Origin: Methanolinea sp. UBA275
GTDB taxonomy: Archaea > Halobacteriota > Methanomicrobia > Methanomicrobiales > Methanospirillaceae
Direction: 5' to 3'
DNA: 29,082 bases
Assembly: GCA_002506105.1 (NCBI GenBank)
Contig: DAWU01000006.1
Location: 1-29,082 of the forward strand
A model generated the notes under the pieces. The model saw nothing but the letters and a program-made list of their open reading frames with translations. It did not search any database and was not told the origin of the DNA. This document shows, in pieces, positions 1 to 8,561 of this stretch. The translations under genes were made by a program, and so were the position numbers. Position 1 is the first letter of the stretch. The number at the start of each line of letters is the position of its first letter.

Positions 1-1594
1 TGGAGTAAAGGAGCGTATCGCCTGTGGGATTGACTTTGGTCACAAATGCATCGGTCAATTTCTTCCCGCCAAGTGTGGATTGCACGGCATTCTTTACCGG
101 GAAGTTCCTTGAGGATGTGACACCGGTGATATACGAATTGCCCGCAGAATCGACGGCAATCCCGTTTCCTGCATCGACAAGGGCGCCTCCGAGGAATTCA
201 GAGAAGATGATCTGTGATCCGTTCCCGCTCATTTTCAGGATGAATGCATCCTGGGTTCCTCCAAAATTGGTGGTGTGGGAGAAACCTTTGGTGGGGAAAT
301 CGGGTGACCAGGTGCTGCCAGTTAGATAGATATTCCCTGCACTGTCCAGTGCAATGGCATTCCCGGAATCATCCCGAGGAACACCGATATAGGTAGAGAA
401 GACCAGGGTTGAACCGTCTGGTGATAGTCTTGTGACAAAGGCATCTATCCCTCCTCCCAGGGTATCCTGGATGGCATGTACTGTGGGAAAATCGTGTGAA
501 TCGGTCTGACCTGTGATATAGGCAGATCCCGCAGAATCAACCGCGATTCCATTGCCCATGTCATCATTAATACCCCCGAAATAGGTGACATAGATCGGGG
601 CGGTGCCATCGGCGTTGATCTTCGCGACAACGACATCAGTTCCCTTCCCGCTCTCTCCGTATGAGCCTTCTGCCCGTGTGTAGGGAGCAGGGAATGATTC
701 TCCGGTCACGTAGGCATTTCCTGCACCATCCACGGTGATTGCCCTCCCGTAGGCAAGCCCGATTCCTCTCAAATAGATGCCGTATTTCATCACGGGGTCT
801 ATGACAAGGGGACGGGAAATGTCATATGGTCCGACCGCAAAGCCCACCCGGTTGTCGCCAAGAAGGACATAGGAGGAACTGATCCCGAGAGTACCTTCCT
901 CTGTTTCCTGGTAGCACACCGGCGGGGATTCGACGATCTCTCCTGCCCCGGTGCTGATATGAAGTGCCCCATCAGGTCCGATGGTAATCTCTCCGATTCC
1001 TGAATATTCGAGAACAATAGTATCGGGGGATGCGCCGGGGGCCACAGTATACGTGCTTTTCAGTCCATCTGCAGTTCCTTCAAACTCCAGATCGATTCCG
1101 GGATAGAGTTCCTGGTATTCGATTGCCCGAAACGTAGGGATGCCCGTTATCCATTGTGACGGATCATCACCAACAAGGAAGTTCACGAATCCATTCCCGC
1201 GATCAACACCTTTGATCTCCGGGCTGGGATGTGCACCAACGAACCGGTATCCTGCGAGGTGAGAAATAACACTCTCTTCCTCGTTCGTGACGAGTTTGAA
1301 TGTAAGACCATCAGGGTTGAAGAAGATGGATCCGCCATCCGAGATGATCATGTATCGAACAGCATTGTCGCTCTGCCCTGCATTCTCGATAAATTGCAGG
1401 GGGATCGTCATCTGTTGCTGCATTCCCAATCCACTCGGATCATCATTGTTGGCGCCAGGTATGTCCAAGCCCGAGAAACCAAAAAGAGATCCCTCTGTCT
1501 GGAGATCGAAAAATGGTGTCCCGGCCGAGACGGTAACGCCGGCAAGGATGAGAGACACAAGTACAATAAGCCGCATCAGCACCTTGATTGCCAT
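1..1594 (-). CDS. SBBP-repeat beta-propeller secreted protein, 3' part cut by window edge
   Basis: The reading frame is open on the minus strand from ATG at 1594 to the left edge, giving 531 visible codons with no stop, so the C-terminus lies outside. Residues 1 to about 24 form a signal peptide (basic start, hydrophobic LIVLVSLILAGVTVSA). Next comes an N-terminal domain of the kind that precedes SBBP propellers (FIENAGQSDNAVRY, SIFFNPDGLTF). From about residue 270 the SBBP repeats follow, with recurring units such as GNAYVTG, DAFVTKLSPDGS, GNGIAVDSAG and DFPT. The start is supported by AGGTGG three bases upstream and a TATA box at 1630-1637. Family knowledge places such proteins outside the cell or on its surface; the ligand or binding role is unknown. 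The propeller assignment is firm, the biological role is not. Confidence 0.88.
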   Translation of the reverse strand, partial: MAIKVLMRLIVLVSLILAGVTVSAGTPFFDLQTEGSLFGFSGLDIPGANNDDPSGLGMQQQMTIPLQFIENAGQSDNAVRYMIISDGGSIFFNPDGLTFKLVTNEEESVISHLAGYRFVGAHPSPEIKGVDRGNGFVNFLVGDDPSQWITGIPTFRAIEYQELYPGIDLEFEGTADGLKSTYTVAPGASPDTIVLEYSGIGEITIGPDGALHISTGAGEIVESPPVCYQETEEGTLGISSSYVLLGDNRVGFAVGPYDISRPLVIDPVMKYGIYLRGIGLAYGRAITVDGAGNAYVTGESFPAPYTRAEGSYGESGKGTDVVVAKINADGTAPIYVTYFGGINDDMGNGIAVDSAGSAYITGQTDSHDFPTVHAIQDTLGGGIDAFVTRLSPDGSTLVFSTYIGVPRDDSGNAIALDSAGNIYLTGSTWSPDFPTKGFSHTTNFGGTQDAFILKMSGNGSQIIFSEFLGGALVDAGNGIAVDSAGNSYITGVTSSRNFPVKNAVQSTLGGKKLTDAFVTKVNPTGDTLLYS

Positions 1595-1629
1595 AAGCCA
1601 CCTATACTGTGATGTGGAGTAATTCACTG

Positions 1630-1637
1630 TATATAAA
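1630..1637 (-). promoter_or_regulatory. TATA box for the SBBP protein gene
   Basis: On the minus strand this reads TTTATATA, close to the archaeal TATA consensus. Its centre is about 39 bases from the ATG at 1594, which predicts a transcript start near 1608 and a leader of about 14 bases that contains the AGGTGG ribosome site. Confidence 0.6.
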
Positions 1638-1873
1638 TATAGTGGTCAATATTGGATTTTAGAACGTATTTTTCCGATTGGTCCATGATAATCCGGCTAT
1701 AATGCGTGCATGAAACGCTGATGGCGCATTTTTATATTAGGACCCGTCAGCCATTTTTTAAGCGGCATAGATTTCCTTGATGAAAATGGATATGTGCTGT
1801 ACCGGCCCATATTTCTGAACAGGAATTCTGTTCCAACATAGAGAATGTACAAGTCAGTAAGGGAGAGACACCT

Positions 1874-2650
1874 TTGAGATTGACGTTCCAGAGGGTATTT
1901 GCCAGGCACTACAATGAATCGGTTGAAATCGCCGGCGAACAGAGGGGCTCTTCCCGACCGTCATTCCTGACACCATGTGGGGCGGTCTGCACACATCTCT
2001 ACAGTGCGGGGGCACTCCTCGAACGACATGGCCGGAAAGGTGAGCCCATGAAGGCTCGCCTTGCTGATCCCACCGGAGTGTTCGAGCTGTATATCGACCG
2101 GGGAAATATGAGTGCAGCGGATACCCTGGACTCGTTCGATCTCCCCTGCTTCGTATCGGTCACGGGAGAAGTATTGAACGGCGGCCAGTGGGGAATCGGA
2201 CAGTGTGCGGTAAGGGTTGGAGGAATTCGGGAGATTGATCGCCTGGTACGGGATGCATGGGTGTTGCGGACCGCCGATCTCACACTCCAGCGACTCGAAC
2301 GAATCCGTGAGGCTATCATGTGTCAGAAGCATGATGCCCTGACCGAATCCCTCGTTACCATTCACCACGTGGATATTCCGCGTCTGAAGAGCATGGCGCT
2401 CCTTGTGAAAGAAGCAATCCGTGTCGTGGACAGAGAGCAGGCATCCGAAGCAGAGGAGTGGGATCCTGCCGCGGTGATCCTCGGCATTATCAGGGACCAC
2501 GGTGGAAAGGCCGGGATTACCCTGGAGGAGGTCGCCCGGAAGGCTGCACGGCACGGGATGAGTGCACCCGAGGTGGAAAAGGTGGTGCTGTCCCTGCTGC
2601 AGGAAGATGAATGCTACCAGCCATCCCGTGGCGTCTTGAAACCGTTATGA
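1874..2650 (+). CDS. RPA-associated protein (COG3390-type OB-fold protein)
   Basis: This 258-aa protein resembles archaeal RPA-associated proteins, which work with single-stranded-DNA-binding RPA in replication and repair. The N-terminus has the family pattern (FQRVFARHYNESVEIAGE, then CGAVCTHLYSAGALLE). An OB-fold-like region follows at about residues 45-120 (ADPTGVFELYIDRG), and the last 65 residues look like a winged helix (ITLEEVARKAARHGMSAPEVEKVV). The start is a TTG at 1874 with GGGAGAG at 1861-1867; the next ATG would remove the family N-terminus. It is the first gene of a set with the phosphoesterase and Lhr helicase; its stop overlaps the next ATG (ATGA). No RPA gene is present in the window, which is slightly unusual. 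Family assignment is by recognition of motifs, not by alignment. Confidence 0.75.
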   Translation: MRLTFQRVFARHYNESVEIAGEQRGSSRPSFLTPCGAVCTHLYSAGALLERHGRKGEPMKARLADPTGVFELYIDRGNMSAADTLDSFDLPCFVSVTGEVLNGGQWGIGQCAVRVGGIREIDRLVRDAWVLRTADLTLQRLERIREAIMCQKHDALTESLVTIHHVDIPRLKSMALLVKEAIRVVDREQASEAEEWDPAAVILGIIRDHGGKAGITLEEVARKAARHGMSAPEVEKVVLSLLQEDECYQPSRGVLKPL

Positions 2651-3414
2651 GACTTACGTTCCTTGACCGCGGCCCCGCATTGATCGTTGAGGAGAGCATT
2701 CGCGTGCTTGTGGTGGGAGACCTGCACCTGGGCATCGAGGCAGATCTTTCCAGGCACGGTCTGCACATAAGGAGCCGGAGCAGGGAGAGGATGGACCGGG
2801 TGGTCTCGTGTATCGATAGTGAGGAACCCGATCTCCTGATTCTGCTTGGTGATGTGAAGCACAACGTACCCCTTACCAGCCGGCAGGAATACCGCGAACT
2901 CCCCGGGATCCTGGATACGCTGCGGGCAAAGGTCCCCATTCACCTTGTGCCTGGCAACCATGATCCCGGGATCGAGAGGTTCTTCAGGGAGCGTGAGATC
3001 CTCCCGAGGACCGGGGCGCTCATCGATAACGTGGGCTACCTGCACGGGCACACGTATCCCGATCATTCTCTTCAGGGGCATCTGATCATATCCGGGCATC
3101 ATCATCCGCTTGTCACGATCCGGGACCAGGTTGGCTGCGCACTCCGTACACCGGGGTATCTTTTTGCCCCGGTTGACGACCGCTGCCTGCAGTTTCCGCA
3201 TCCCGAAGAGGATGGTGCAGGAAAAACGCGGGTTCTTTTTATTCCCGCCCTGAACGAGCTTGCCGGGTACGATATCCTGCAGACGGCAAAGGAGCCATTC
3301 AGCCCCCTGTCCCGGTGCATGAATGCAAGAGAATCGGAAGTATTCCTGGCGGATGGAACATTCATCGGCAGCCTTCTATCCCTGGAGGAGCATGGAGATC
3401 ACGAAGGCACTTGA
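2647..3414 (+). CDS. Calcineurin-like metallophosphoesterase (ICC-like, COG1407 type)
   Basis: A 255-aa protein with the ordered metal-binding motifs of the calcineurin-like superfamily: GDLHLG at residues 24-29, LLGDVKHN at about 77, VPGNHD at about 101 and SGHHHP at about 149. It should be a two-metal hydrolase of phosphodiesters; the substrate is unknown. Archaeal relatives are commonly found beside Lhr-type helicase genes, as here, which suggests a nucleic-acid role (inference). The ATG at 2647 overlaps the upstream TGA in ATGA, so translational coupling is likely. An in-frame ATG at 2611 would add 12 residues inside the previous gene and is less likely. The gene overlaps the helicase start by 23 bases. 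Confidence 0.85.
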   Translation: MRLTFLDRGPALIVEESIRVLVVGDLHLGIEADLSRHGLHIRSRSRERMDRVVSCIDSEEPDLLILLGDVKHNVPLTSRQEYRELPGILDTLRAKVPIHLVPGNHDPGIERFFREREILPRTGALIDNVGYLHGHTYPDHSLQGHLIISGHHHPLVTIRDQVGCALRTPGYLFAPVDDRCLQFPHPEEDGAGKTRVLFIPALNELAGYDILQTAKEPFSPLSRCMNARESEVFLADGTFIGSLLSLEEHGDHEGT

Positions 3415-6085
3415 TCCCCGGGTGCAGGCATGCATCAGGGAAAGGGGCTTTACCCGGCTTTCTGAGATTCAGTCGGAGGCGATACCTCTTGTCCGAAGGG
3501 GGGATAATCTGCTGCTTATTGCCCCGACAGGAACGGGAAAGACCGAGAGTGCCATGATCCCGGTCTTCGATGCCATGCTGTCCCGGGAGGGTCCCGGGTT
3601 CTGTACCCTGTATATCACCCCGCTCCGGTCGCTGAACCGGGATATGATGCAGCGCCTGGAGTGGTGGTGCAGGGAGCTCGGGTTGCGGGTGGGCGTCCGG
3701 CATGGCGATACGCCGCAGTCGGAACGAAGGAAACAGGCTCTTTCCCCCCCCGATCTCCTGATCACCACCCCCGAGACGCTCCAGGCCCTCTTCATGGGAA
3801 AGGTGCTGAAAAAGCATCTCGCACACGTGAAATATGTCGTGGTTGACGAGATCCACGAGCTTGCCGGGAGCAAGAGAGGGTCACAGATGGCAGTGGCACT
3901 CGAACGCCTTGCAGAATATGCGGGAGAATTCCAGCGAATCGGGCTTTCCGCGACGGTGGGGAATCCTGAAGGAGTTGCACGGTTTCTCTGCGGACACCGG
4001 AAATTTTCCATCGTATCAGTGCCGGTTGCCAGGCATATTGACATATCCGTGGATTTTTCCGGGGACTCCTTTGAGAAGCAGGGCGCATGGATATCAAGGG
4101 CGATCTCGCGGCATGACTCTTCCCTCATCTTTGTAAACACCAGGGTTACTGCAGAAGCACTGGGTCACCTTCTCCACGACAGGGGGGACGTCGAGGTTCA
4201 CCACGGATCGCTCTCCAAAGAGGTGAGGATAGAGGCGGAGGAACGGTTCAGGACAGGGGCTGCAAAGGCACTTATTGCCACCTCATCGATGGAACTTGGG
4301 ATCGATATCGGCCGGATAGAGCATGTGATCCAGTTCGGATCACCCCGGGAAGTTGCACGACTCGTACAGAGGGTTGGGAGAGCCGGTCACAGAATGGATG
4401 CCGTCTCGAAGGGGACTGTGCTTGCGACCGGTTTTGATGACCTTCTGGAATCCCTCGTCATCGCACGGAGGGCGAAGGCAGGGCAGGTCGAGGACGTCTT
4501 TTTCCACACGAATGCGGCAGATGTCCTGGCCAATCAGGTTGCGGCCATGGCAGTGGAATACAGGGAGATTCCTGTTCAGAAGATCAGGGAGATTGTCGGG
4601 AGATCCTATCCCTTTTCGGATGCAGGAGACCTGGTCAGCGAGGTCTGCACACAGATGGCGGAGCATGGCCTGATCAGGGTGGAGGGCGATTATGTGAGAT
4701 CAGGCGGGAGGTCAAGGCGATACCTCTCATCCAATCTGTCGATGATCCACGATGAGCGCAAGGTCGTGGTCTTTGACATGGTCTCGAGGAAGACCGTCGG
4801 CACGCTCGACGAATCATTCGTCGTGGGGTTTCTCCATACCGGGGCAGTCTTCATCACGAGGGGGCAGTTATGGCGGGTGCTCGACATGGACGAGGGAAAG
4901 ATCACGGTGGAGCCCGCAAAAAAGGCAAAGGGAGAACTTCCTTCCTGGGAAGGAGAGCAGATCCCGGTTCCGTTCTCCATCGCCCGGGAGGTCGGTTCAC
5001 TTAGGAGGTCCGGGAACTTTGAAGAGTACCATGCCGGAGAGAAGCCACGGGACTTTGCCCGAAAATTCCTTGGAGAGATGGAGAAAAACCGGACCCCTGT
5101 TCCTGATGATACCCTCATCACACTCGAGAATGCCCCGGAGGGGGTTGTCTGCAACGTATGCGCCGGACACAAAGCCAACGAAGCTCTCGGGCGTGTCCTC
5201 TCTATCCTTGTAGCAGCGCGGTTTGGCACAACCGTGGGCATCGAGATCGATGCCTACCGGATATATCTCCGGCTTCCCTCGATGGTGAGGGCAGCAGATA
5301 TTCGGGAGATACTCCTTGGCCTTGACCCGTCCCACCTCGAAGGAATCCTTCAGCTTGCCATGAAGAGAACTGCGCTTTTTAAATGGAAGATGGTCCAGGT
5401 GGCCAAGAAATTCGGGGCGATAGACCAGGATGCCGAGTATGAAAAGATCAGCATCCACAGGCTCATCGACCTATTTGAGGGTACTGTCGTGCAGAAGGAG
5501 GCCTACAGGGAATTATTCTCCGTGTACATGGATGTTCCCGCCGCCTCGCAGATCGTGTCCCTGATCCGGCAGGGAAGTATCCATGTCGCCATCTCTCATC
5601 TGAGCCTTCTCGGTGCAGAAGGGCTCTTCTCATCCCGTGACCAGATATCTCCACCGACTCCGGATCAGGCGGTCATCATGACGCTGAAGCGGCGGCTGGA
5701 CCAGCAGGAGGTCATCCTCGCATGCATGCACTGCAGAAAATGGAAGAGCCGGACCATGGTGGCCCGGATTCCCGATTCCCCGAAGTGCCCGCTCTGCAAC
5801 GCGGGCCTGATTGCCGTGCTCAAGCCCTGGGAAGAACCGCTCATTGCGCTCGCAAAAAAGAAATCGCAGAGGACCGAGGAAGAGATCGCAACCGAAGCCC
5901 GTCTCATCAGGAATGCGAACATTGTCCTCTCCGGTGGAAAGAAAGCAGCAATCGCCCTTGCAGCACGGGGGGTCGGCCCAGAGAATGCGTCCCGGATACT
6001 CTCCACGCTCGCCGAAGGAGACAGGTTTTACCAGGAGATAATAAAGGCTGAGAGGAATTATATTCGGACGAGGCGTTTCTGGTAA
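3392..6085 (+). CDS. lhr: Lhr-type superfamily 2 DEAD/DEAH-box helicase
   Basis: This 897-aa ATP-dependent helicase has the Q-motif region (FTRLSEIQSEAI), Walker A APTGTGKT at 44-51, DEIH at 152-155, SAT at 186-188, and in the second RecA domain VNTR, the ATSSMELGIDIG segment and QRVGRAGHR. A winged-helix and Lhr-core C-terminal half follows, then a likely zinc site C778-x2-C781 with C799-x2-C802. Lhr proteins remodel nucleic acids, mostly in DNA repair; the size fits archaeal Lhr. The ATG at 3392 is preceded by GGAGG at 3384-3388 and lies 23 bases inside the phosphoesterase gene. An ATG at 3323 would place 23 unconvincing residues in front. The TAA at 6083-6085 is separated from the tbp stop on the other strand by one base. 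Confidence 0.92.
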   Translation: MEITKALDPRVQACIRERGFTRLSEIQSEAIPLVRRGDNLLLIAPTGTGKTESAMIPVFDAMLSREGPGFCTLYITPLRSLNRDMMQRLEWWCRELGLRVGVRHGDTPQSERRKQALSPPDLLITTPETLQALFMGKVLKKHLAHVKYVVVDEIHELAGSKRGSQMAVALERLAEYAGEFQRIGLSATVGNPEGVARFLCGHRKFSIVSVPVARHIDISVDFSGDSFEKQGAWISRAISRHDSSLIFVNTRVTAEALGHLLHDRGDVEVHHGSLSKEVRIEAEERFRTGAAKALIATSSMELGIDIGRIEHVIQFGSPREVARLVQRVGRAGHRMDAVSKGTVLATGFDDLLESLVIARRAKAGQVEDVFFHTNAADVLANQVAAMAVEYREIPVQKIREIVGRSYPFSDAGDLVSEVCTQMAEHGLIRVEGDYVRSGGRSRRYLSSNLSMIHDERKVVVFDMVSRKTVGTLDESFVVGFLHTGAVFITRGQLWRVLDMDEGKITVEPAKKAKGELPSWEGEQIPVPFSIAREVGSLRRSGNFEEYHAGEKPRDFARKFLGEMEKNRTPVPDDTLITLENAPEGVVCNVCAGHKANEALGRVLSILVAARFGTTVGIEIDAYRIYLRLPSMVRAADIREILLGLDPSHLEGILQLAMKRTALFKWKMVQVAKKFGAIDQDAEYEKISIHRLIDLFEGTVVQKEAYRELFSVYMDVPAASQIVSLIRQGSIHVAISHLSLLGAEGLFSSRDQISPPTPDQAVIMTLKRRLDQQEVILACMHCRKWKSRTMVARIPDSPKCPLCNAGLIAVLKPWEEPLIALAKKKSQRTEEEIATEARLIRNANIVLSGGKKAAIALAARGVGPENASRILSTLAEGDRFYQEIIKAERNYIRTRRFW

Positions 6086-6086
6086 C

Positions 6087-6641
6087 TCAGAGGATCCCGC
6101 TGATCTTCTGTTCCAGGAAATCCAGGCCTCTCTTTATCTCATCAAGCGTCCTTCCTCCCGTGAGGATGATTTTTCCTGACGAAAACAGCAGGGCCACAAT
6201 CTTCGGGTCCCGTATCCTGTACACGAGTCCCGGGAATTGTTCGGGTTCGTACTCGATATTTTCCAGGTTCAGTGTCATTACGACCTTATTCAGGTTGATG
6301 GTCTTCCCGATATCATACGAACAGACAATGTTGGTGACCCCGACGCGGGGTTCGGTATACGTCTTGACCCCGGCTTTTTTCATAGCCTCGATGATCACGG
6401 AAAGGCCCTTTTCCAGGGTGTCCTGGTCACGGATGCCTGTTAAGACAACCTTGCCGGAAGAGAAAATAAGTGAAGCTATCTTCGGATTCTCGATCCTGAA
6501 GACGGCGCCGGGAAACCGTTTCTGGTTGAGCTCGCAGTGCTCGATCTTTTCCGAGATAACAGCAAGATCGATGGCGTCAGCAATCGCTCCGGAGGCTACA
6601 ATATTCTCGATCTTCAGAGAGTCGTATCTCATACCGGCCAT
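6087..6641 (-). CDS. tbp: TATA-box-binding protein
   Basis: A 184-aa archaeal TBP made of two direct repeats, the saddle halves. Each repeat has FPG-x3-RI-x2-PKI-x4-FSSGK-x3-TG: first RFPGAVFRIENPKIASLIF, then QFPGLVYRIRDPKIVALLF. It nucleates the preinitiation complex on TATA boxes with TFB. Length matches the family (about 180 aa). Two starts are possible, ATG at 6641 or at 6632; neither has a clear Shine-Dalgarno site. A weak TATA-like stretch near 6669-6678 would give a nearly leaderless transcript starting close to 6641. The gene is convergent with lhr with essentially no intergenic space. Confidence 0.97.
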   Translation of the reverse strand: MAGMRYDSLKIENIVASGAIADAIDLAVISEKIEHCELNQKRFPGAVFRIENPKIASLIFSSGKVVLTGIRDQDTLEKGLSVIIEAMKKAGVKTYTEPRVGVTNIVCSYDIGKTINLNKVVMTLNLENIEYEPEQFPGLVYRIRDPKIVALLFSSGKIILTGGRTLDEIKRGLDFLEQKISGIL

Positions 6642-6767
6642 TGCTCAATAGATGCCGTTTGTATCAGCATAATACTAATCGGATACCTTTATGTTCATTT
6701 ACCGGGCTTTTCTGGAAAAAGGAATGGACAGATTCAAATCAGGGAATTGAAAAATAATATAGGTTTT

Positions 6768-8435
6768 ATGACGGGAGCAACCGAATCCCCGGGAAGCTAT
6801 GAGCAGATCTGCAGGAACTTCGAGATCAATGTCCCCAAATATTTCAATTTCGGGTTCGATGTCATCGATTCCTGGGCAGAGAAGGACAGGAACAAGCTCG
6901 CGATGATCTGGGTCAACCAGGAAGGCCAGGAGAAGAAATTTTCATTCAGGGATATGAAAAATCTCTCGAACCAGGCGGCAAATATCCTCATTAAATACGG
7001 GATCCAGAAGGGAGACCGGGTTCTCCTTATCCTCCCCCGCGTCCCGGAGTGGTGGATCTTCGTGATTGCCCTGATCAAACTGGGGGCTGTCGTGTGCCCC
7101 TGCCCCACCATGCTCACCCCGAAGGATATTAAGTACCGCCTGAATGTGGGTAAATTCAAGATGGCTATTACCAGCAGGGAACACGCCGGAAAGGTTGACG
7201 AGGTTGCAGAGGACTGTCCAACCCTCTCCTGCAGGTTCCTCGTCGATGGCGAGCTGCCAGGGTGGATAAACTTCCCCCTCGAGCTCCATTACCCGGCACC
7301 GGTCTCTCATCACTCTGTCTCGATGCCGGTTGAAAAGAGGACGCTTTCGACCGATCCCATGCTCATCTACTTCACGTCCGGCACCACGGGCGAGCCAAAA
7401 ATGGTCCTGCATAATCACTCCTACCCGCTCGGCCACCTGGTCACGGCAGCACTCTGGCAGGATCTCACGCCGAACGATGTCCACTTCACCTACTCTGATA
7501 CCGGGTGGGCGAAGTGTGCATGGGGCAAGATCTTCGGGCAGTGGATCCAGGGCGCCTGCCTCTTCATCTACGATGTCCGGGGCAAATTCAAGGCAACCGA
7601 GCTCCTCCCCCTGATGGAGAAGTACGAGCTCTCCACCTTCTGCGTCCCCCCGACCATCTACCGGATGCTCATCCTCGCGGACCTGGAAAAGTTCGACCTC
7701 CGCGAACTACGGCGCTGCGTGAGTGCCGGCGAACCCCTCAACCCCGAGGTGGTCCGTGTCTGGCAGGAAGGCACGGGCCTTTCCATCGCCGAGGGGTACG
7801 GGCAGACCGAGACGGTCTGCTGTATCGGCACCTTCAGGGGTATGAAGATCAAGCCGGGATCGATGGGCCGCCCTGCCCCCGGATGGCATATTGAACTCCA
7901 CGACGACGACGGGATTCCGGTGCCGAAGGGAGAGGTGGGAAGGATTGCCATCTCCCTCAATCCCCGCCCTGTCGGGCTCTTCGTCGAGTACCTGCATAAC
8001 CCCGAGGCCAATGCAGAGTCGTTCATGAACGGATTCTATTATACCGGTGACAAGGCGTCCATGGACGATGACGGGTACTACTGGTTCGTGGGAAGGAATG
8101 ATGATATCATCAAGAGTTCGGGGTATCGCATCGGACCTTTTGAGGTCGAATCCGCACTCCTCGAGCACCCGGCGGTCGCAGAGTCCGCAGTGGTCGGCTC
8201 TCCCGATCTCATCCGCGGGACCATCGTCAAGGCATTCGTCGTGTTAAAGCCTGGGTTTGAGCCCTCCGAGCGGCTCATAAAAGATATCCAGACCTTTGTC
8301 CGGAAGAACACCGCCCCCTACAAATACCCGAGGGCGATCGAATTTATGACCGAGCTTCCGAAGACCATCTCGGGTAAGATCAAGAGGAACGAGCTCCGGA
8401 TACGGGAACTTGAAAAGTTCAACACGTCACAGTAA
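6768..8435 (+). CDS. AMP-forming acyl-CoA synthetase (MACS-like), paralog 1
   Basis: A 555-aa adenylate-forming enzyme that should activate a carboxylic acid with ATP to acyl-AMP and then acyl-CoA. Motifs in order: P-loop YFTSGTTGEPKM at about 201-212, YGQTE at about 343, YTGDKA, the hinge region SSGYRIGPFEVESAL, and the C-terminal catalytic lysine in SGKIKRNE at about 536. The size and the EWW, DTGWAK and GPFEVES segments fit the medium-chain acyl-CoA synthetase branch rather than acetyl-CoA synthetase. The substrate cannot be read from sequence. The frame is open upstream to 6537, but that part overlaps tbp antisense and does not resemble the family, so ATG 6768 is chosen. A TATA-like CCTTTATG lies near 6686-6693. 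The next gene is a close paralog. Confidence 0.9.
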   Translation: MTGATESPGSYEQICRNFEINVPKYFNFGFDVIDSWAEKDRNKLAMIWVNQEGQEKKFSFRDMKNLSNQAANILIKYGIQKGDRVLLILPRVPEWWIFVIALIKLGAVVCPCPTMLTPKDIKYRLNVGKFKMAITSREHAGKVDEVAEDCPTLSCRFLVDGELPGWINFPLELHYPAPVSHHSVSMPVEKRTLSTDPMLIYFTSGTTGEPKMVLHNHSYPLGHLVTAALWQDLTPNDVHFTYSDTGWAKCAWGKIFGQWIQGACLFIYDVRGKFKATELLPLMEKYELSTFCVPPTIYRMLILADLEKFDLRELRRCVSAGEPLNPEVVRVWQEGTGLSIAEGYGQTETVCCIGTFRGMKIKPGSMGRPAPGWHIELHDDDGIPVPKGEVGRIAISLNPRPVGLFVEYLHNPEANAESFMNGFYYTGDKASMDDDGYYWFVGRNDDIIKSSGYRIGPFEVESALLEHPAVAESAVVGSPDLIRGTIVKAFVVLKPGFEPSERLIKDIQTFVRKNTAPYKYPRAIEFMTELPKTISGKIKRNELRIRELEKFNTSQ

Positions 8436-8561
8436 CTGCGGACGATTTATCCCTCTCTTTTCCAATGTTGAAGAAAAATCCTCCGGTTCACCCATCCCTT
8501 TAATCTGATCCGCATTCACCAGGTGAGAAGAAAGACACCTTTTTGTCGATTCTCGAACAAT

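Noticed and set aside
1961..2554. Long antisense frame within the RPA-associated protein gene
   Set aside because: It is a shadow of the GC-rich sense gene, whose product has recognisable domains; the antisense product has none.
6537..6767. N-terminal extension of the first acyl-CoA synthetase
   Set aside because: The added 77 residues overlap tbp on the other strand and do not look like the family; ATG 6768 gives the same length as the paralog.
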